Part shown: one piece after another, positions 16,654-25,913 of the stretch
How the letters are laid out: the number at the start of each line of letters is the position of its first letter
Position numbering within the stretch: the first letter of the stretch is position 1
DNA from: Lentisphaeria bacterium
GTDB lineage: Bacteria > Verrucomicrobiota > Lentisphaeria > Victivallales > UBA1829
NCBI GenBank assembly: GCA_003526375.1
Contig: DPDG01000027.1
Span: forward strand, 62,001-126,000
DNA: 64,000 bases
Direction of reading: 5' to 3'
Made by a program: the position numbers and the translations under genes
Notes under the pieces: generated by a model
Seen by the model: the letters and a program-made list of their open reading frames with translations, nothing else
Databases searched by the model: none
Told to the model about the DNA's origin: nothing

Positions 16654-16926
16654 AAATGACTCCATTCTGTTTCCGAACCGATAATATAACCCGTTTTCCC
16701 GTTTCTCCAAATCGTATTCCACTGTCATCCGGAATAAAAAAGTCCAAGAACTTCGGAATAAGACAAATAAAACCTTTATGAAAAAACAGGAATGAAGATA
16801 GAGCAAACCCATTTTTTTGTCTTTCAGCCCTTTTCTGATCCTCCAGTTCCTCCTCTGACGATGTTTTGTCAATTGCATCACAGCACTTTTTTTCATATAA
16901 AAAATCCTTTTTCTCCATTTTCCCTC

Positions 16927-16954
16927 TTGACAATATGGAAAAATTATTTATAAT
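16927..16954 (+). promoter_or_regulatory. Sigma-70 promoter of LacI-led cassette
   Basis: TTGACA (16927-16932), 16-bp spacer, TATAAT (16949-16954): both boxes perfect. The 12-bp palindrome GCGCACGTGCGC at 16970-16981 lies over or just after the expected start site. The rest of the 353-bp gap between queC and this regulator is AT-rich; I see only a weak -10-like TATATTAT for queC at about 25 bases before its start. Confidence 0.8.
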
Positions 16955-16969
16955 TAAAAATAAGCAATG

Positions 16970-16981
16970 GCGCACGTGCGC
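16970..16981. promoter_or_regulatory. Candidate LacI-type operator
   Basis: Perfect 12-bp palindrome GCGCACGTGCGC centred 22 bases past the -10 box and 26 bases before the start codon. Even-length CG-centred palindromes are typical of LacI-family operators. Its GC-richness stands out in an AT-rich leader. Confidence 0.65.
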
Positions 16982-17006
16982 TTTTATAAAAATATTCGGA
17001 GTGGAA

Positions 17007-18059
17007 ATGACTGTTGCCGAACAAATCGCATTGAAAGCGGGAGTATGCCGCCAGACCGTGTCCGCAGTATTGAACGGGAGAAAGAACAAGGTTCGCCCGG
17101 AAAAATATGAGCTGATCCTGAAACTGGCTGCCGAATTCAACTACCAGCCGGATCTGAATGCCAGGGCGCTTTCCGGAAGATCCGTGAAAACCATCGGGCT
17201 GATTCAACCGTCCTTCTCCTCCCTGCTGACTCTTCCCCTGGTGGGAGCAATCACCGCAGAGATCAGCAAACGCGGTTACAAGACCTATATCCTTTCCCCG
17301 CGAAATGCCGAGGAGGAACAAAGCGCCATCCGGGAATTCATCGCCCGGAAGGTAGACGGGCTTATGATCGGCTCTGTGTTCAATCCCGACAACTCCGGGA
17401 ACTATCCTCTGCCTACGGTTGTATTCAGCACGCCTCTGGGAAAGACCGACCTGACCGTTGATTTCGGTTATGGAATCCGCCTTGCCATGAATCATCTTTA
17501 CAAAGTTCACGGGCACCGCAGATTCGCATTTCTCTCCGACTGGGTACAGGGGAATCAGGCAAAATACAATGCTTACCTTAAATTCCTGCAGGAAAAAGAA
17601 CTCCCGGCTCCGGCGCCTGTTGAGACGAAACTGTGCAAAGATCCCCGGAAGCAGGTTCTTTCTCTGATTGAAAAGGAGGGAGTAACCGCATTCATCGGAA
17701 CCTGCGACATCCTGCCGGGGGAACTGATGAATTTTCTGAATACCACACAATACCGCTGTCCCGGGAAAATCGCAGTTACCGGATATGACGGGACTTTTCT
17801 GTGCTATGCCTCGCCGATTCAGCTTTCCGCCGTGGTGCATCCGGTCTGCGAGATTGCCAGGCGCAGTGTCGCGCTTCTTTTCGACAAGATCGGCAAAAGC
17901 GTGTCTGATCTCACGCCGGAACCTCTGCTGATCTCCCCCACCTTTTTCAAGGGGCAGAGCTGCGGATGCAAAGGGGTCCAACAGACTCTCAACCAGTATC
18001 ACCTGCAAATCGACAACATGAGGAATCTGCCGGAATATGCAAGCCATTTTGAACAATAA
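17007..18059 (+). CDS. LacI-family transcriptional regulator
   Basis: A 350-aa repressor-type protein. The helix-turn-helix is TVAEQIALKAGVCRQTVSAV followed by the hinge-proximal NARALSGRS. The periplasmic-binding-like sensor starts KTIGLIQPSFSS and ends near residue 320. The C-terminus is longer than usual, with SCGCKG and a 30-residue helical tail. The start is ATG 17007, with CGGAGTGG upstream; the frame remains open further upstream but covers the promoter. It is the first gene of a four-gene unit and is followed after 37 bases by the pilin-like gene. It likely represses its own operon through the palindrome at 16970-16981 until a sugar binds. Confidence 0.9.
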   Translation: MTVAEQIALKAGVCRQTVSAVLNGRKNKVRPEKYELILKLAAEFNYQPDLNARALSGRSVKTIGLIQPSFSSLLTLPLVGAITAEISKRGYKTYILSPRNAEEEQSAIREFIARKVDGLMIGSVFNPDNSGNYPLPTVVFSTPLGKTDLTVDFGYGIRLAMNHLYKVHGHRRFAFLSDWVQGNQAKYNAYLKFLQEKELPAPAPVETKLCKDPRKQVLSLIEKEGVTAFIGTCDILPGELMNFLNTTQYRCPGKIAVTGYDGTFLCYASPIQLSAVVHPVCEIARRSVALLFDKIGKSVSDLTPEPLLISPTFFKGQSCGCKGVQQTLNQYHLQIDNMRNLPEYASHFEQ

Positions 18060-18096
18060 CAATAATAAAACCAAAACAAAGAAAGGAAAGATTCTT

Positions 18097-18906
18097 ATGA
18101 GAAGAATACGGAATGGTGTTACATATTTCACACTGATCGAGTTACTGATCGTTATAGCGATCATCGCGATTCTCGCGGCGATGTTGCTTCCTGCGTTAAA
18201 CAAGGCAAAATCGGCAGCACAGAAATCCGCCTGTATGGCGAATCTGAAACAACTGGGGCTGGCGTGTCACACCTATGCTGGCGATTACAACGGGCATATA
18301 CCCGTCGCTCTCTATTACAATGGAGGTTCGGACATCATCAGTTGGGACGATCTGCTCGGCTGGCTTCGGTATGACGGCAGGAAATTGAGCCGTGACGATA
18401 TCCGGCATGATCACTGTCCCTACCGGGGCGGCGGCAACAAAATATACAATTGCGCGGGAAATCCCTCACAGGATATGCCGGGAGAAGCAAATACCCGTGG
18501 TTATGCAATGAACAACGGCGTTTATGCTTTAAGCAGGAGGATTTACGGATTCCCGAAAAACGGGAGTGAATGGTCGCATGGTGTTTCCGGCACAGACTGG
18601 TCCGTTCAGCTTCATACAGTAAGAAAATCCGCCGGAACCATCATGCTTGCTCCTGTCCACAGAACAAAAACGCAAGCTCAGCTAAAAATTGGATCCCAGG
18701 GAGCACCTTCGGTCCAGCGTCCGGCAGGTTCAGGCAATGCAATGCTGGTATCCGCAACGGGAACCGATTCCAAAGCACACAACGGTTATTTCAGTTTCGC
18801 CATACTGGACGGACATGTGGAATCTCTGAAACTCCGTGACACAATCAAAGGCGGCAACAGCCTAAGTGTATATCCCCGCGGCATGTGGGCGCGTGAAGAC
18901 CAATAA
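18097..18906 (+). CDS. Type II secretion/type IV pilin-like protein with H-X9-DG C-terminus
   Basis: A 269-aa protein with a short leader MRRIRNGVTY, then FTLIELLIVIAIIAILAAML and LLPALNKAKSAAQKSACMAN. The residue before the cleavage-site Phe is Tyr rather than Gly. The C-terminus holds the H-X9-DG motif as H-NGYFSFAIL-DG (about 242-253), followed by HVESL. The globular part should face outward; its role is unknown. The ribosome site GAAAGG precedes ATG 18097; a start 20 codons upstream would overlap the regulator and lacks a site. The gene lies between a LacI regulator and a secreted glycosidase, 18 bases before the latter. Confidence 0.88.
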   Translation: MRRIRNGVTYFTLIELLIVIAIIAILAAMLLPALNKAKSAAQKSACMANLKQLGLACHTYAGDYNGHIPVALYYNGGSDIISWDDLLGWLRYDGRKLSRDDIRHDHCPYRGGGNKIYNCAGNPSQDMPGEANTRGYAMNNGVYALSRRIYGFPKNGSEWSHGVSGTDWSVQLHTVRKSAGTIMLAPVHRTKTQAQLKIGSQGAPSVQRPAGSGNAMLVSATGTDSKAHNGYFSFAILDGHVESLKLRDTIKGGNSLSVYPRGMWAREDQ

Positions 18907-18924
18907 ACGAGGAGTTATTCTTAT

Positions 18925-20901
18925 ATGAAAACAGCAATTTTCTCTCTTTCCCTCCTGATCGCCGCAAATCTTTCAGGAGCGGACCTCGATCTGGTGAAAA
19001 ACTTCAAACCGTCACCCGATTCAGGAAAAATCGTCTACTCGAACTCTTTCGACGATCCGGCAGAACTGAAAAAGAAATATCCGGTCGGTTATCAGGTTAT
19101 TCGCGGTGCCGGGCGAAACGGAACAGGAGCGCTGGTTTTCGAACGAAAAGGAAAAGACCAACCCTACCGTCTGGCGACATTTCCGGTGCCGAACCCGGAA
19201 AAAGGCGTCAGCTATTCTGCGGTTGTCTACATCCGTGGCGAAAATCTGAAACGGATCAAAGGCACCTCCCAGCAGTTGGGTGGACTCTGTATCGAATACA
19301 CAAAAAACGGGAAATGGCTCTCCGGCACCTATTATGTATTGAACATGGCGGATCAGGAATGGCGACGTCATGAACTTTCCGTTACTCATGTACCGGACGT
19401 GGATATGAAAATCACTCTTTACCTGCGTCCCGAGTGGGAAGGAAAACTGTTTTTCGATGATCTGGCGTTCATCCGCAAAGGGGAAATGCATTCGATCTTC
19501 CTGACACAGCCGTCACAACTGATGTTCCGCAATGCGGAAAACGATTTTACGCTGTGCGCGGATGCTCCATCCGATACCGTGATGCATGTCGAAATCGCCA
19601 ATGCCGGAAAAAAGCAGGAAATGCTGCTTTCCGGCAAGAACGGCATGTTCCGCGGAAAAACCGGAAAGCTGGAACCGGGGCAAGTCGTGCTCAAGGCGCG
19701 TGCGGCAAGCATGAAAAAACAAATCATATATCATGAAGAAACCTTCCGCCTGACCTGCCGCACGGGAGAAAAAACGCCCTCTTATGCCGTAACTGTGGAC
19801 GAACACGGACGCATGATCGTGGATGGCAGGCCTTTCATGCCGCTCGGTGTTTTCGGACTGCCGGACGACAAATCCCTGGCGGAAATCAAAGCAGCCGGAT
19901 GCAACATCATGCAGACTTACGCCAGCATCAACCTCTTTGAAGGCAGGAAAACCGGAGACCGCATCAAAGACATCCGCGCAGGGCTCGACCGGATTCACAG
20001 GCACGGGCTGAAACATATCTTCACATTCAAGGATCAGATGCCCAACAACAAATTCGCCGTAACGCAAATGGGGAAAATCAAGGGACTGCATGAAGTGACA
20101 AGTGCCATTGCCGAAGGCATTAAAGACCACCCCGCACTGGTGGCATGGATGGTTTCCGATGAGGCTCATCGCCCGGAGGTCCCTGATGTCGTCAGAACAC
20201 GCGAAGCTGTCGCCGCGGGAGACCCGTGGCACCCGACCATGAGTCTCACTTACCGTCTTGAGGACCTGCCTTACTATGCGATAAGCGGAGATATCCTCGG
20301 GCTGGACCTGTATCCGATCACCACGAACCAACCGAGAATTACGCTGCGCAAACTTGTGGAGGTTATTGAGGCGGGAAAACGGAGCGGGCTGCCGATCTGG
20401 GGAATTCCGCAGATCTTCAACTGGACCACATTCAAAGACAAAGAAACTTTCCTGCGCTCACGCTCACTGACCAGAGGTGAAATCATGGCGCCGACGCTTC
20501 TTTATGCAATATCCGGAGCTAAAGGGTTCCTCTTTTACAGTTACTGGGACCTGATGGACTATCAGAAGAAACGGGATCCGGCAAGAGCCGCACGGGAATG
20601 GAAAGATGTGGTTTCCGTAATTCAGGCGCTGAAAAAGCTGGAACCCTTCCTTATGAGCACGCAAAAAGCGCCGGAAATCAGTGTGGAGCCGAAAAACAGC
20701 GGAAGCGTTTATGCAAAGGCTTTTACAGCGGAAGACGGACGCATGTGCGTCGTGATTGCCGGCATTGATGATGAAGCGGAAGCCGTCATCACCGTTCCCA
20801 AAGGAAAAATGCTGAAATCCGAATATGGGTTCACCGAATATCTCGGAAACGGGAAACACCTGTTCCGCACTTCGAAATTGAATGGAGATGTTCTCTATTG
20901 A
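18925..20901 (+). CDS. Secreted glycoside hydrolase-like protein (clan GH-A barrel)
   Basis: A 658-aa protein with signal peptide MKTAIFSLSLLIAANLSGA. A lectin-like jelly roll (about 35-195, ending EWEGKLFFDDLAFIRKG) and an Ig-like segment (200-275) precede a TIM barrel (about 285-600). The barrel starts RMIVDGRPFMPLGVFGLPDD, as in GH2/GH42-type enzymes, with AAGCNIMQTY, then DHPALVAWMVSDEAHRPEV. Glu near 412 in SDEAH is the likely acid/base. ILGLDLYPI and GAKGFLFYSYWDL follow. The same barrel layout occurs in the glycosidase at 43870-46410. Substrate unknown. It is the third gene of the LacI-led unit and overlaps the frame of the dehydrogenase that follows. Confidence 0.75.
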   Translation: MKTAIFSLSLLIAANLSGADLDLVKNFKPSPDSGKIVYSNSFDDPAELKKKYPVGYQVIRGAGRNGTGALVFERKGKDQPYRLATFPVPNPEKGVSYSAVVYIRGENLKRIKGTSQQLGGLCIEYTKNGKWLSGTYYVLNMADQEWRRHELSVTHVPDVDMKITLYLRPEWEGKLFFDDLAFIRKGEMHSIFLTQPSQLMFRNAENDFTLCADAPSDTVMHVEIANAGKKQEMLLSGKNGMFRGKTGKLEPGQVVLKARAASMKKQIIYHEETFRLTCRTGEKTPSYAVTVDEHGRMIVDGRPFMPLGVFGLPDDKSLAEIKAAGCNIMQTYASINLFEGRKTGDRIKDIRAGLDRIHRHGLKHIFTFKDQMPNNKFAVTQMGKIKGLHEVTSAIAEGIKDHPALVAWMVSDEAHRPEVPDVVRTREAVAAGDPWHPTMSLTYRLEDLPYYAISGDILGLDLYPITTNQPRITLRKLVEVIEAGKRSGLPIWGIPQIFNWTTFKDKETFLRSRSLTRGEIMAPTLLYAISGAKGFLFYSYWDLMDYQKKRDPARAAREWKDVVSVIQALKKLEPFLMSTQKAPEISVEPKNSGSVYAKAFTAEDGRMCVVIAGIDDEAEAVITVPKGKMLKSEYGFTEYLGNGKHLFRTSKLNGDVLY

Positions 20902-20927
20902 AGAACAACATCATAAGGAAGATGAAA

Positions 20928-22133
20928 ATGAAACATGGTATTATCATCGCCGGAAGCGGACGCGGACTTTACTTCGCTGACCTGCTTGCCAGGACTCCGG
21001 GGCTGAAAGAATCCTGCTCCGTCAAAGCCGTCGTGGACATCCGGAAGGAAAATCATGACGCGCTCAGGACACGCCTGAATGAATCCGGACTGACGGAGAC
21101 AAAGATTCTCACGACTCTGCCGGAGGCTTTGGAGGCACTGCCCTGCAAAGAAGCACAATCGGTATTGATCGTCACGCCGAATACAACCCATGCGGAACTG
21201 GCGGAACAGTCTCTGCGTGCCGGACGTCACCTTCTGCTCGAAAAACCGATTGCCGCGGACTGGGCTGATGCCGCACGCATTCAACGGGCTGCCGCGAAGT
21301 TCCCCGACCGGATCATTCAGCTCGGTTTCACACTGCGTTACTCAACATTCTACCGGAAAGTGGTTTCCATTGTGGAATCGGGAATGCTGGGCAGAGTCGT
21401 AATGATACGAGCCAACGAAAGGCTCTCTTTCACGCACAGCAGCGCATATCGCCGGGGCTGGAGGCGGCATACTGCGGCGACCGGCGGGCTCATGAATGAA
21501 AAATGCTGTCATGACCTGGATCTCCTGAACTGGATACTGAAGAAACAGGCTGCCCCACGCGAAGTCTATTCCGTCGGCGGCAATGAACTTTTCCCGCCTC
21601 ATCCGGAAGCTCCCCTCAAATGTACGGACTGCACGGATCATGCATGTGTATTCAGGAATCATCCGGAAAGAATCGACAGCCTGCGCTATGGGCTCGCCGT
21701 CGATAAGGAATACTACGGGAACTGTATTTACCATACGGATGCGGACGTCATGACCAATCAGTCCGTCACGGTCCGTTATGACGACAATTCCCAAGCGGTT
21801 TTCACGATCATTCTTTATGCCGGCACGGATGAACAGCGCGATTTTATGATTCACGGAACGAACGGACTCCTGTCCGGCGATCTCAAATACGGCAGAATCG
21901 AACTGAAACTGTTCCGGGAAAATACACACGAAATTTTCGAACTTCCCGGCGGAATGCATGGAGACGGCGATATCGGGATTTTAAGCGATTTTTTTGCCTG
22001 CATCGAAAACGGCAGACAGCCTGACGCAACTGTGGAAGACGGAATCCTCGCATCGAAAATCGCATTTGCGGCAAACCTCAGTGTCAGGGAAGAGAGAGTG
22101 GTCAGGCTTGATGAATTCAAGGTTCAAGCCTGA
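20928..22133 (+). CDS. Gfo/Idh/MocA-family NAD(P)-dependent oxidoreductase
   Basis: A 401-aa dehydrogenase. The Rossmann fold begins GIIIAGSGRGLYFADLLA and holds VLIVTPNTTHAELAEQSLRA and the family motif LLLEKPIA (about 95-108). The C-terminal domain has GGLMNEKCCHDLDLLNWIL, matching the catalytic His-containing segment of the family. Cysteines in KCTDCTDHACVF could bind a metal. I choose ATG 20928 because AAGGA lies 9 bases upstream; ATG 20922 and TTG 20898 are also in frame. It ends the LacI-led unit and would oxidise or rearrange a sugar released by the glycosidase. Confidence 0.88.
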   Translation: MKHGIIIAGSGRGLYFADLLARTPGLKESCSVKAVVDIRKENHDALRTRLNESGLTETKILTTLPEALEALPCKEAQSVLIVTPNTTHAELAEQSLRAGRHLLLEKPIAADWADAARIQRAAAKFPDRIIQLGFTLRYSTFYRKVVSIVESGMLGRVVMIRANERLSFTHSSAYRRGWRRHTAATGGLMNEKCCHDLDLLNWILKKQAAPREVYSVGGNELFPPHPEAPLKCTDCTDHACVFRNHPERIDSLRYGLAVDKEYYGNCIYHTDADVMTNQSVTVRYDDNSQAVFTIILYAGTDEQRDFMIHGTNGLLSGDLKYGRIELKLFRENTHEIFELPGGMHGDGDIGILSDFFACIENGRQPDATVEDGILASKIAFAANLSVREERVVRLDEFKVQA

Positions 22134-22163
22134 TTCCTCTGCATCGATTCCGACTCATGCACT

Positions 22164-22205
22164 CTCCGCATTTGCGGCAAACCGCCGGTTGCCGTAAATG
22201 CGGAG
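22164..22205. terminator. Long hairpin between convergent genes
   Basis: A 42-base inverted repeat: CTCCGCATTT/AAATGCGGAG, one G/T mismatch, then CGGCAA/TTGCCG, with an 8-base loop. It lies 30 bases past the oxidoreductase stop and 16 bases from the stop of the opposing gene. There is no T-run, so it may be a bidirectional barrier or a mobile short repeat rather than a classic terminator. Confidence 0.6.
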
Positions 22206-22221
22206 ACAAATCCTCCGGGAT

Positions 22222-23259
22222 TTATTTTACTGTACCGGGAGTATTTTCCGGCTTTGCCGGAACAGGCGGAGAAACCGCTTTCTTTTCATCCGTTTTCTGC
22301 TCTTCGATCTTTTTCTTCAGCTCATTGACAATATTCTCATTGTCGCTGCTCATACGTTCCATGTCACGCAGGAATTTCAAACGTTCCGCAGCGAACTTCT
22401 CTTTTTCAAGAGCCAGTTCCGCCTCTTTCATTTTCAGAAGCGCCGAGTTCTTCTCCCGCTCGGCGGAAAGCCGCGACTGATGCTCCTGCTGAACCTTTTC
22501 AAAGTTCTGTTTCACCGAATTGATATTTTTTTCAAAGGTCTCCTGCTGTTCTTTCAGTTGTTTTTCAAGAAGCGCAATATTATCGCGGAACCCTTTCGTT
22601 CCGGCAACCAGTTCGATTGACTGGCGATGAAGCATCTGAAGCTGCTGATTCGTGTCGACCGCCTCCTGTTTCAATTCCGTATTGGCACGGGAAAACAGCA
22701 TGACCTGCTTATAGGAAAAATAGGCGCCTGTCAGCAGCAGCACCATGACAAACGCCGTAGCCCCCATCCAGACTTTCGTGCGGCTGTTCTGAGCGCGGTT
22801 CAGGCGTTCCAGCTCCTCCATGCGGAGAGCCATATTCTGGAACGTCTCCCCGATGACTTTCCCCAGTTCCTCGGACTGCCGCTGTGCGATCAGCTGAAAC
22901 TCATTTTCCTTTTTTGCCGCGGGGTCCTGCGCCACAGGCGGGGAAGAATGCGAAACCTTCTCTCCATCTTTTTGCGGAACGGAAGAAGACGGAGCCGCTT
23001 CCGGCAGTTCGGGTTCCGCACGGACAGGGTGCCGTTTCGCCAGCTCGGCTTCGATATCCACCGAGGACATGCCGGAATTGCGAAGTCCGGAAATCTCTTT
23101 CAATACCGCAAGGGAAGAATCCGTATAGACGCGGCGCTTTCCCTGAACGGTAAAATCAATGTACATGGAGTATTTGGAGAGCCAGTCATTGATCGTTGTC
23201 CTCGGCACCCCGAGAAGCTCGGCAAGCTCGATGACGGAATATTTCTTTTCAGTTCCCAT
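22222..23259 (-). CDS. Membrane-anchored MerR-like HTH protein with coiled-coil tail
   Basis: A 345-aa protein with three parts. Residues 1-75 form a MerR-type winged helix: KKYSVIELAELLGVPRTTIN, then FTVQGKRRVYTDSSLAVLKEI. A Pro/Ser/Ala linker leads to a single membrane helix (about 164-183, WMGATAFVMVLLLTGAYFSY). The remaining 150 residues are a long charged coiled coil (ELKQEAVDTNQQLQ to NELKKKIEEQ) with a Pro-rich end. The layout suggests a DNA-binding domain tethered to the inner membrane, as in chromosome-anchoring or membrane-bound regulators; it is not a normal MerR regulator. ATG 23259 has AAAGGAG upstream; the ribF stop is 2 bases before it. Confidence 0.75.
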   Translation of the reverse strand: MGTEKKYSVIELAELLGVPRTTINDWLSKYSMYIDFTVQGKRRVYTDSSLAVLKEISGLRNSGMSSVDIEAELAKRHPVRAEPELPEAAPSSSVPQKDGEKVSHSSPPVAQDPAAKKENEFQLIAQRQSEELGKVIGETFQNMALRMEELERLNRAQNSRTKVWMGATAFVMVLLLTGAYFSYKQVMLFSRANTELKQEAVDTNQQLQMLHRQSIELVAGTKGFRDNIALLEKQLKEQQETFEKNINSVKQNFEKVQQEHQSRLSAEREKNSALLKMKEAELALEKEKFAAERLKFLRDMERMSSDNENIVNELKKKIEEQKTDEKKAVSPPVPAKPENTPGTVK

Positions 23260-23261
23260 TG

Positions 23262-24230
23262 TCAACTCCTTTCCAGTATGCGATTGATCTCTTCAATATC
23301 GTTTTGAATTTGTTTTTTCAGTTCTTCCGGATTTGCGAACCGTCTTTCCGGACGGAGGAAGGAAACCAGCTCCGCCTGAAGATATTTTCCGTAAAGGCTT
23401 CCGCGAAATCCGTCCAGCAGATGCAGTTCCAGCCGCCGGTCGATTCTGCCGTATTCCGCGCGGAAAGTCGGGGAGACCCCGAGATTCATCGCCGCAGGAT
23501 ACCGCATCCCGTCCACATGCGCAAAACCGGCGTAAACACCGTTCGGTGGAAGAATCCCCGCCATCATGTGAAGATTCGCGGTCGGTGAATCCAGCTTCCG
23601 CGTCGCGTTGTGATACCCCTCCTCCACAGTCCCGAACAGAGAATAGTTCCGCCCCAGCATGAACGCCGCGAGATCAAGATTCCCCTCCGCCAAAGCTTTC
23701 CGGATTGCCGTACTGCTGATGATCATGCCTTCCGGAGTCCGCAGTTCATCAACGGGAACAAACGCAAATCCCTTTTCCCTCGCTTTTCTTTCCAGAAAAA
23801 CGGAATCCCCGCTCGCCCCTGCCCCGAACCGCCATTTCTGCCCGACACAAAGCCCCTTGACTTCAACGCCCCCTGAGAAAAGGCAGGACTCAATGAACTC
23901 GTCCGGAGCCTGTGCCGCAAACTCTTTGGTAAAATGGATTGAAATTACCGCCTCCGCACCGCATTGTCCCAACATCCGGATTTTTTCTTCCGCCGGCAAT
24001 AGAAGCTGAGGCGCGGAACGCGAATTCACCAGTTCCCGCGGATGCGGATAAAAAGTCATGGCAACCGGAACGGCATGATACATCTTCGCCACATTCAGAA
24101 GTTCCGTCAAAAGCTTCCGATGCCCCAGATGCACTCCGTCAAAAACACCGACCGCCACTGCAACAGAAGAAATTCCGTAATTGGAAAGTTCCTCAATCGA
24201 ACTCACTTCCAGAACTTTGCCGCCCGCCAT
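23262..24230 (-). CDS. ribF: Bifunctional riboflavin kinase/FMN adenylyltransferase
   Basis: A 322-aa enzyme that makes FMN and FAD from riboflavin. The N-terminal adenylyltransferase domain has GVFDGVHLGHRKLL (about 27-40), MTFYPHPREL and ISSTAIRKAL (about 170). The C-terminal kinase domain has GTVEEGYHNATRKLDSPTAN, NGVYAGFAHV and PTFRAEYGRIDRRLELHLLD. The position often Gly before PTAN is Ser here, preceded by Asp. The gene is followed at once by the membrane MerR-like gene, with which it is likely co-transcribed. Confidence 0.95.
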   Translation of the reverse strand: MAGGKVLEVSSIEELSNYGISSVAVAVGVFDGVHLGHRKLLTELLNVAKMYHAVPVAMTFYPHPRELVNSRSAPQLLLPAEEKIRMLGQCGAEAVISIHFTKEFAAQAPDEFIESCLFSGGVEVKGLCVGQKWRFGAGASGDSVFLERKAREKGFAFVPVDELRTPEGMIISSTAIRKALAEGNLDLAAFMLGRNYSLFGTVEEGYHNATRKLDSPTANLHMMAGILPPNGVYAGFAHVDGMRYPAAMNLGVSPTFRAEYGRIDRRLELHLLDGFRGSLYGKYLQAELVSFLRPERRFANPEELKKQIQNDIEEINRILERS

Positions 24231-24277
24231 TGTTTTTCATTCACTCCGTCATTTTTCTTATATAAAATAAGGTAATA

Positions 24278-24325
24278 TAATAAAAATGACGGATTTTGCA
24301 AGCGTCAAAAATCCGTCATTTTCAT
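24278..24325 (-). terminator. Terminator of PfkB kinase gene
   Basis: A perfect 15-bp inverted repeat, AAAATGACGGATTTT and its complement, with a 10-base spacer. It lies between the kinase stop (24356) and the ribF start and separates the two minus-strand genes. Confidence 0.8.
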
Positions 24326-24355
24326 AATATATTTACAATAAGTAAATTATGAATG

Positions 24356-25564
24356 TCAATTTTTCATTTTTCTGCCGATCTGATGATAATAGGCATCATG
24401 GTATCTCTGGAGCTTCTCCCGTTTTTCCCCCTCTCTCTTCTCCAGGTAAGTGCCGCCGAGACAGAAACAGGCAAATCCGCCGGATGCCGCCGCCCATGCC
24501 GCCGCATCGGTCATGTCGAAATCTCCTTTTTCCCTGCCTTCCGCAAACTGCCTGACAAGAGAGGAAACAAAACCGCCGGCGAAATTGTCGCCGCATCCCG
24601 TGGTATCGCCGCGAAGTGACGGGTCAGCGGCAAGATCCTCGTCCACAAGCGCCGAAACAGGGTAAGGAGTCAAAGGAGTCTTCCTGAAAACGCGTCCGTC
24701 AGACCACACATAAAAATCTTTGGCACCATGAGTTATGACAAATGACGAAACACCCGAAGAACTCAGGAAACCGGAAATTTCCGTCAGATCGCTCTTCCCG
24801 GACAGGCGAACCGCCTCCTCCCAGTCAACGATCAGCAGGTCAATATATTTGTAGGATTCCGTTCCATCCCCCATCGGCCATGGTTTATCGGGGTTGCGCA
24901 TCTCATTGATGAAATCGAAAACCGTCGAGACGACATTGATCTTCCCCGCTTCATGAGAGCGCTTCAGCAATACGGAAAGCTTCTCATGGAACGAGGGTAC
25001 CAGAGCCGTCGCGCCGAACCAGATGATATCCGCCTCATAAAAGGCATCCGGCAACTGTTCCGGCGTATAAGTGTAACATGCTCCGATCGTATTGATGAAA
25101 GTGCGCTCTCCTTTTCCATCGTGCGCGCGCGGGTCGGAAAGCACATCCGTACTGGGGGAGGCTCCCGGCAGAGTCACATAATTGGAGGCGTCCAAAGGAG
25201 TCTTTGCAATAATGGAACGGAGAAAATCCGCAGTTCCGTCATTTCCCGTCGCTCCGTAAAACTTGAAAGTGACGGGCAGATCGGAAAGTATCTGGGACGC
25301 ATTGATCGCACCGACAATCGCCGGCCCTCCGAGATTCTCGGCATGGGGAGCGCGCCCGCCGGTCAACGCCCGTTTCAGTTCCGGATAACTTTTCCCGGTG
25401 AATGCCTCCAGAGCATCGGCAAACACCAGTTTTCCCGGAGCAAGTCCGCCGTCCCCGTCTTTTTTTGAGGCACATGCGGTAAATGCGGGGGCTGTAAAAT
25501 CAATGTCGGCATAGAGGATGTCGGCAAGGGAGCAGCCGGCAACGGAAACTGTCGTTTTTTTCAT
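24356..25564 (-). CDS. PfkB-family carbohydrate kinase
   Basis: A 402-aa sugar or nucleoside kinase. Substrate-side glycines appear in AENLGGPAIVGAINASQIL and FYGATGNDGTADFL. The C-terminal signature DTTGCGDNFAGGFVSSL (about 337-353) holds the catalytic Asp and the anion hole. SVAGCSLADILYADIDF begins the protein. It is longer than ribokinase because of a loop after residue 30. I cannot name the substrate. The gene stands alone, with AGGTGATTC before the ATG. Confidence 0.8.
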   Translation of the reverse strand: MKKTTVSVAGCSLADILYADIDFTAPAFTACASKKDGDGGLAPGKLVFADALEAFTGKSYPELKRALTGGRAPHAENLGGPAIVGAINASQILSDLPVTFKFYGATGNDGTADFLRSIIAKTPLDASNYVTLPGASPSTDVLSDPRAHDGKGERTFINTIGACYTYTPEQLPDAFYEADIIWFGATALVPSFHEKLSVLLKRSHEAGKINVVSTVFDFINEMRNPDKPWPMGDGTESYKYIDLLIVDWEEAVRLSGKSDLTEISGFLSSSGVSSFVITHGAKDFYVWSDGRVFRKTPLTPYPVSALVDEDLAADPSLRGDTTGCGDNFAGGFVSSLVRQFAEGREKGDFDMTDAAAWAAASGGFACFCLGGTYLEKREGEKREKLQRYHDAYYHQIGRKMKN

Positions 25565-25913
25565 GAATCACCTGATTGTTTATGGTTTTCGGAGGTGTCC
25601 GGAAACACCGGCACGCTCCCTGGTTTTATTTGTAAAAGAGAAGCATATCCGGCGGTCAAGGAACTTTTCTCCATAATCCATGTCTCTGTACCTGCCGCCG
25701 CCCCGAATCTCCTGTTTATCCGGATAAGATACATCGGTTGTAGAATTTTGTAAAGTAATATTTCATATAAAAGAGAGGGAGGATTTGAGTTTTCAGTAAA
25801 AAAATCGAAAAAAATACCGGATTCGGATTGCGAAACCGGCAAATAGAGATTAAAGTCATTCTCCCCGGAGAAGACTTCCGTCTCCGGAAGAACAAATTAT
25901 GGAGGAATTTTTT
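25565..25913. promoter_or_regulatory. Divergent intergenic region of PfkB kinase and lon
   Basis: A 349-bp gap with promoters expected for both directions. I see no perfect boxes, CIRCE element or palindrome. The right end has the lon ribosome site GGAGG (about 25901) and, at 25862-25886, the small hairpin-like word CTCCCCGGAG and CCGTCTCCGG. No coding frame is supported. Confidence 0.4.

Noticed and set aside
16654..16926. Possible preQ1 riboswitch or small gene upstream of queC
   Set aside because: No preQ1 aptamer pattern and no protein with a ribosome site; the open frames there read through the promoter regions.
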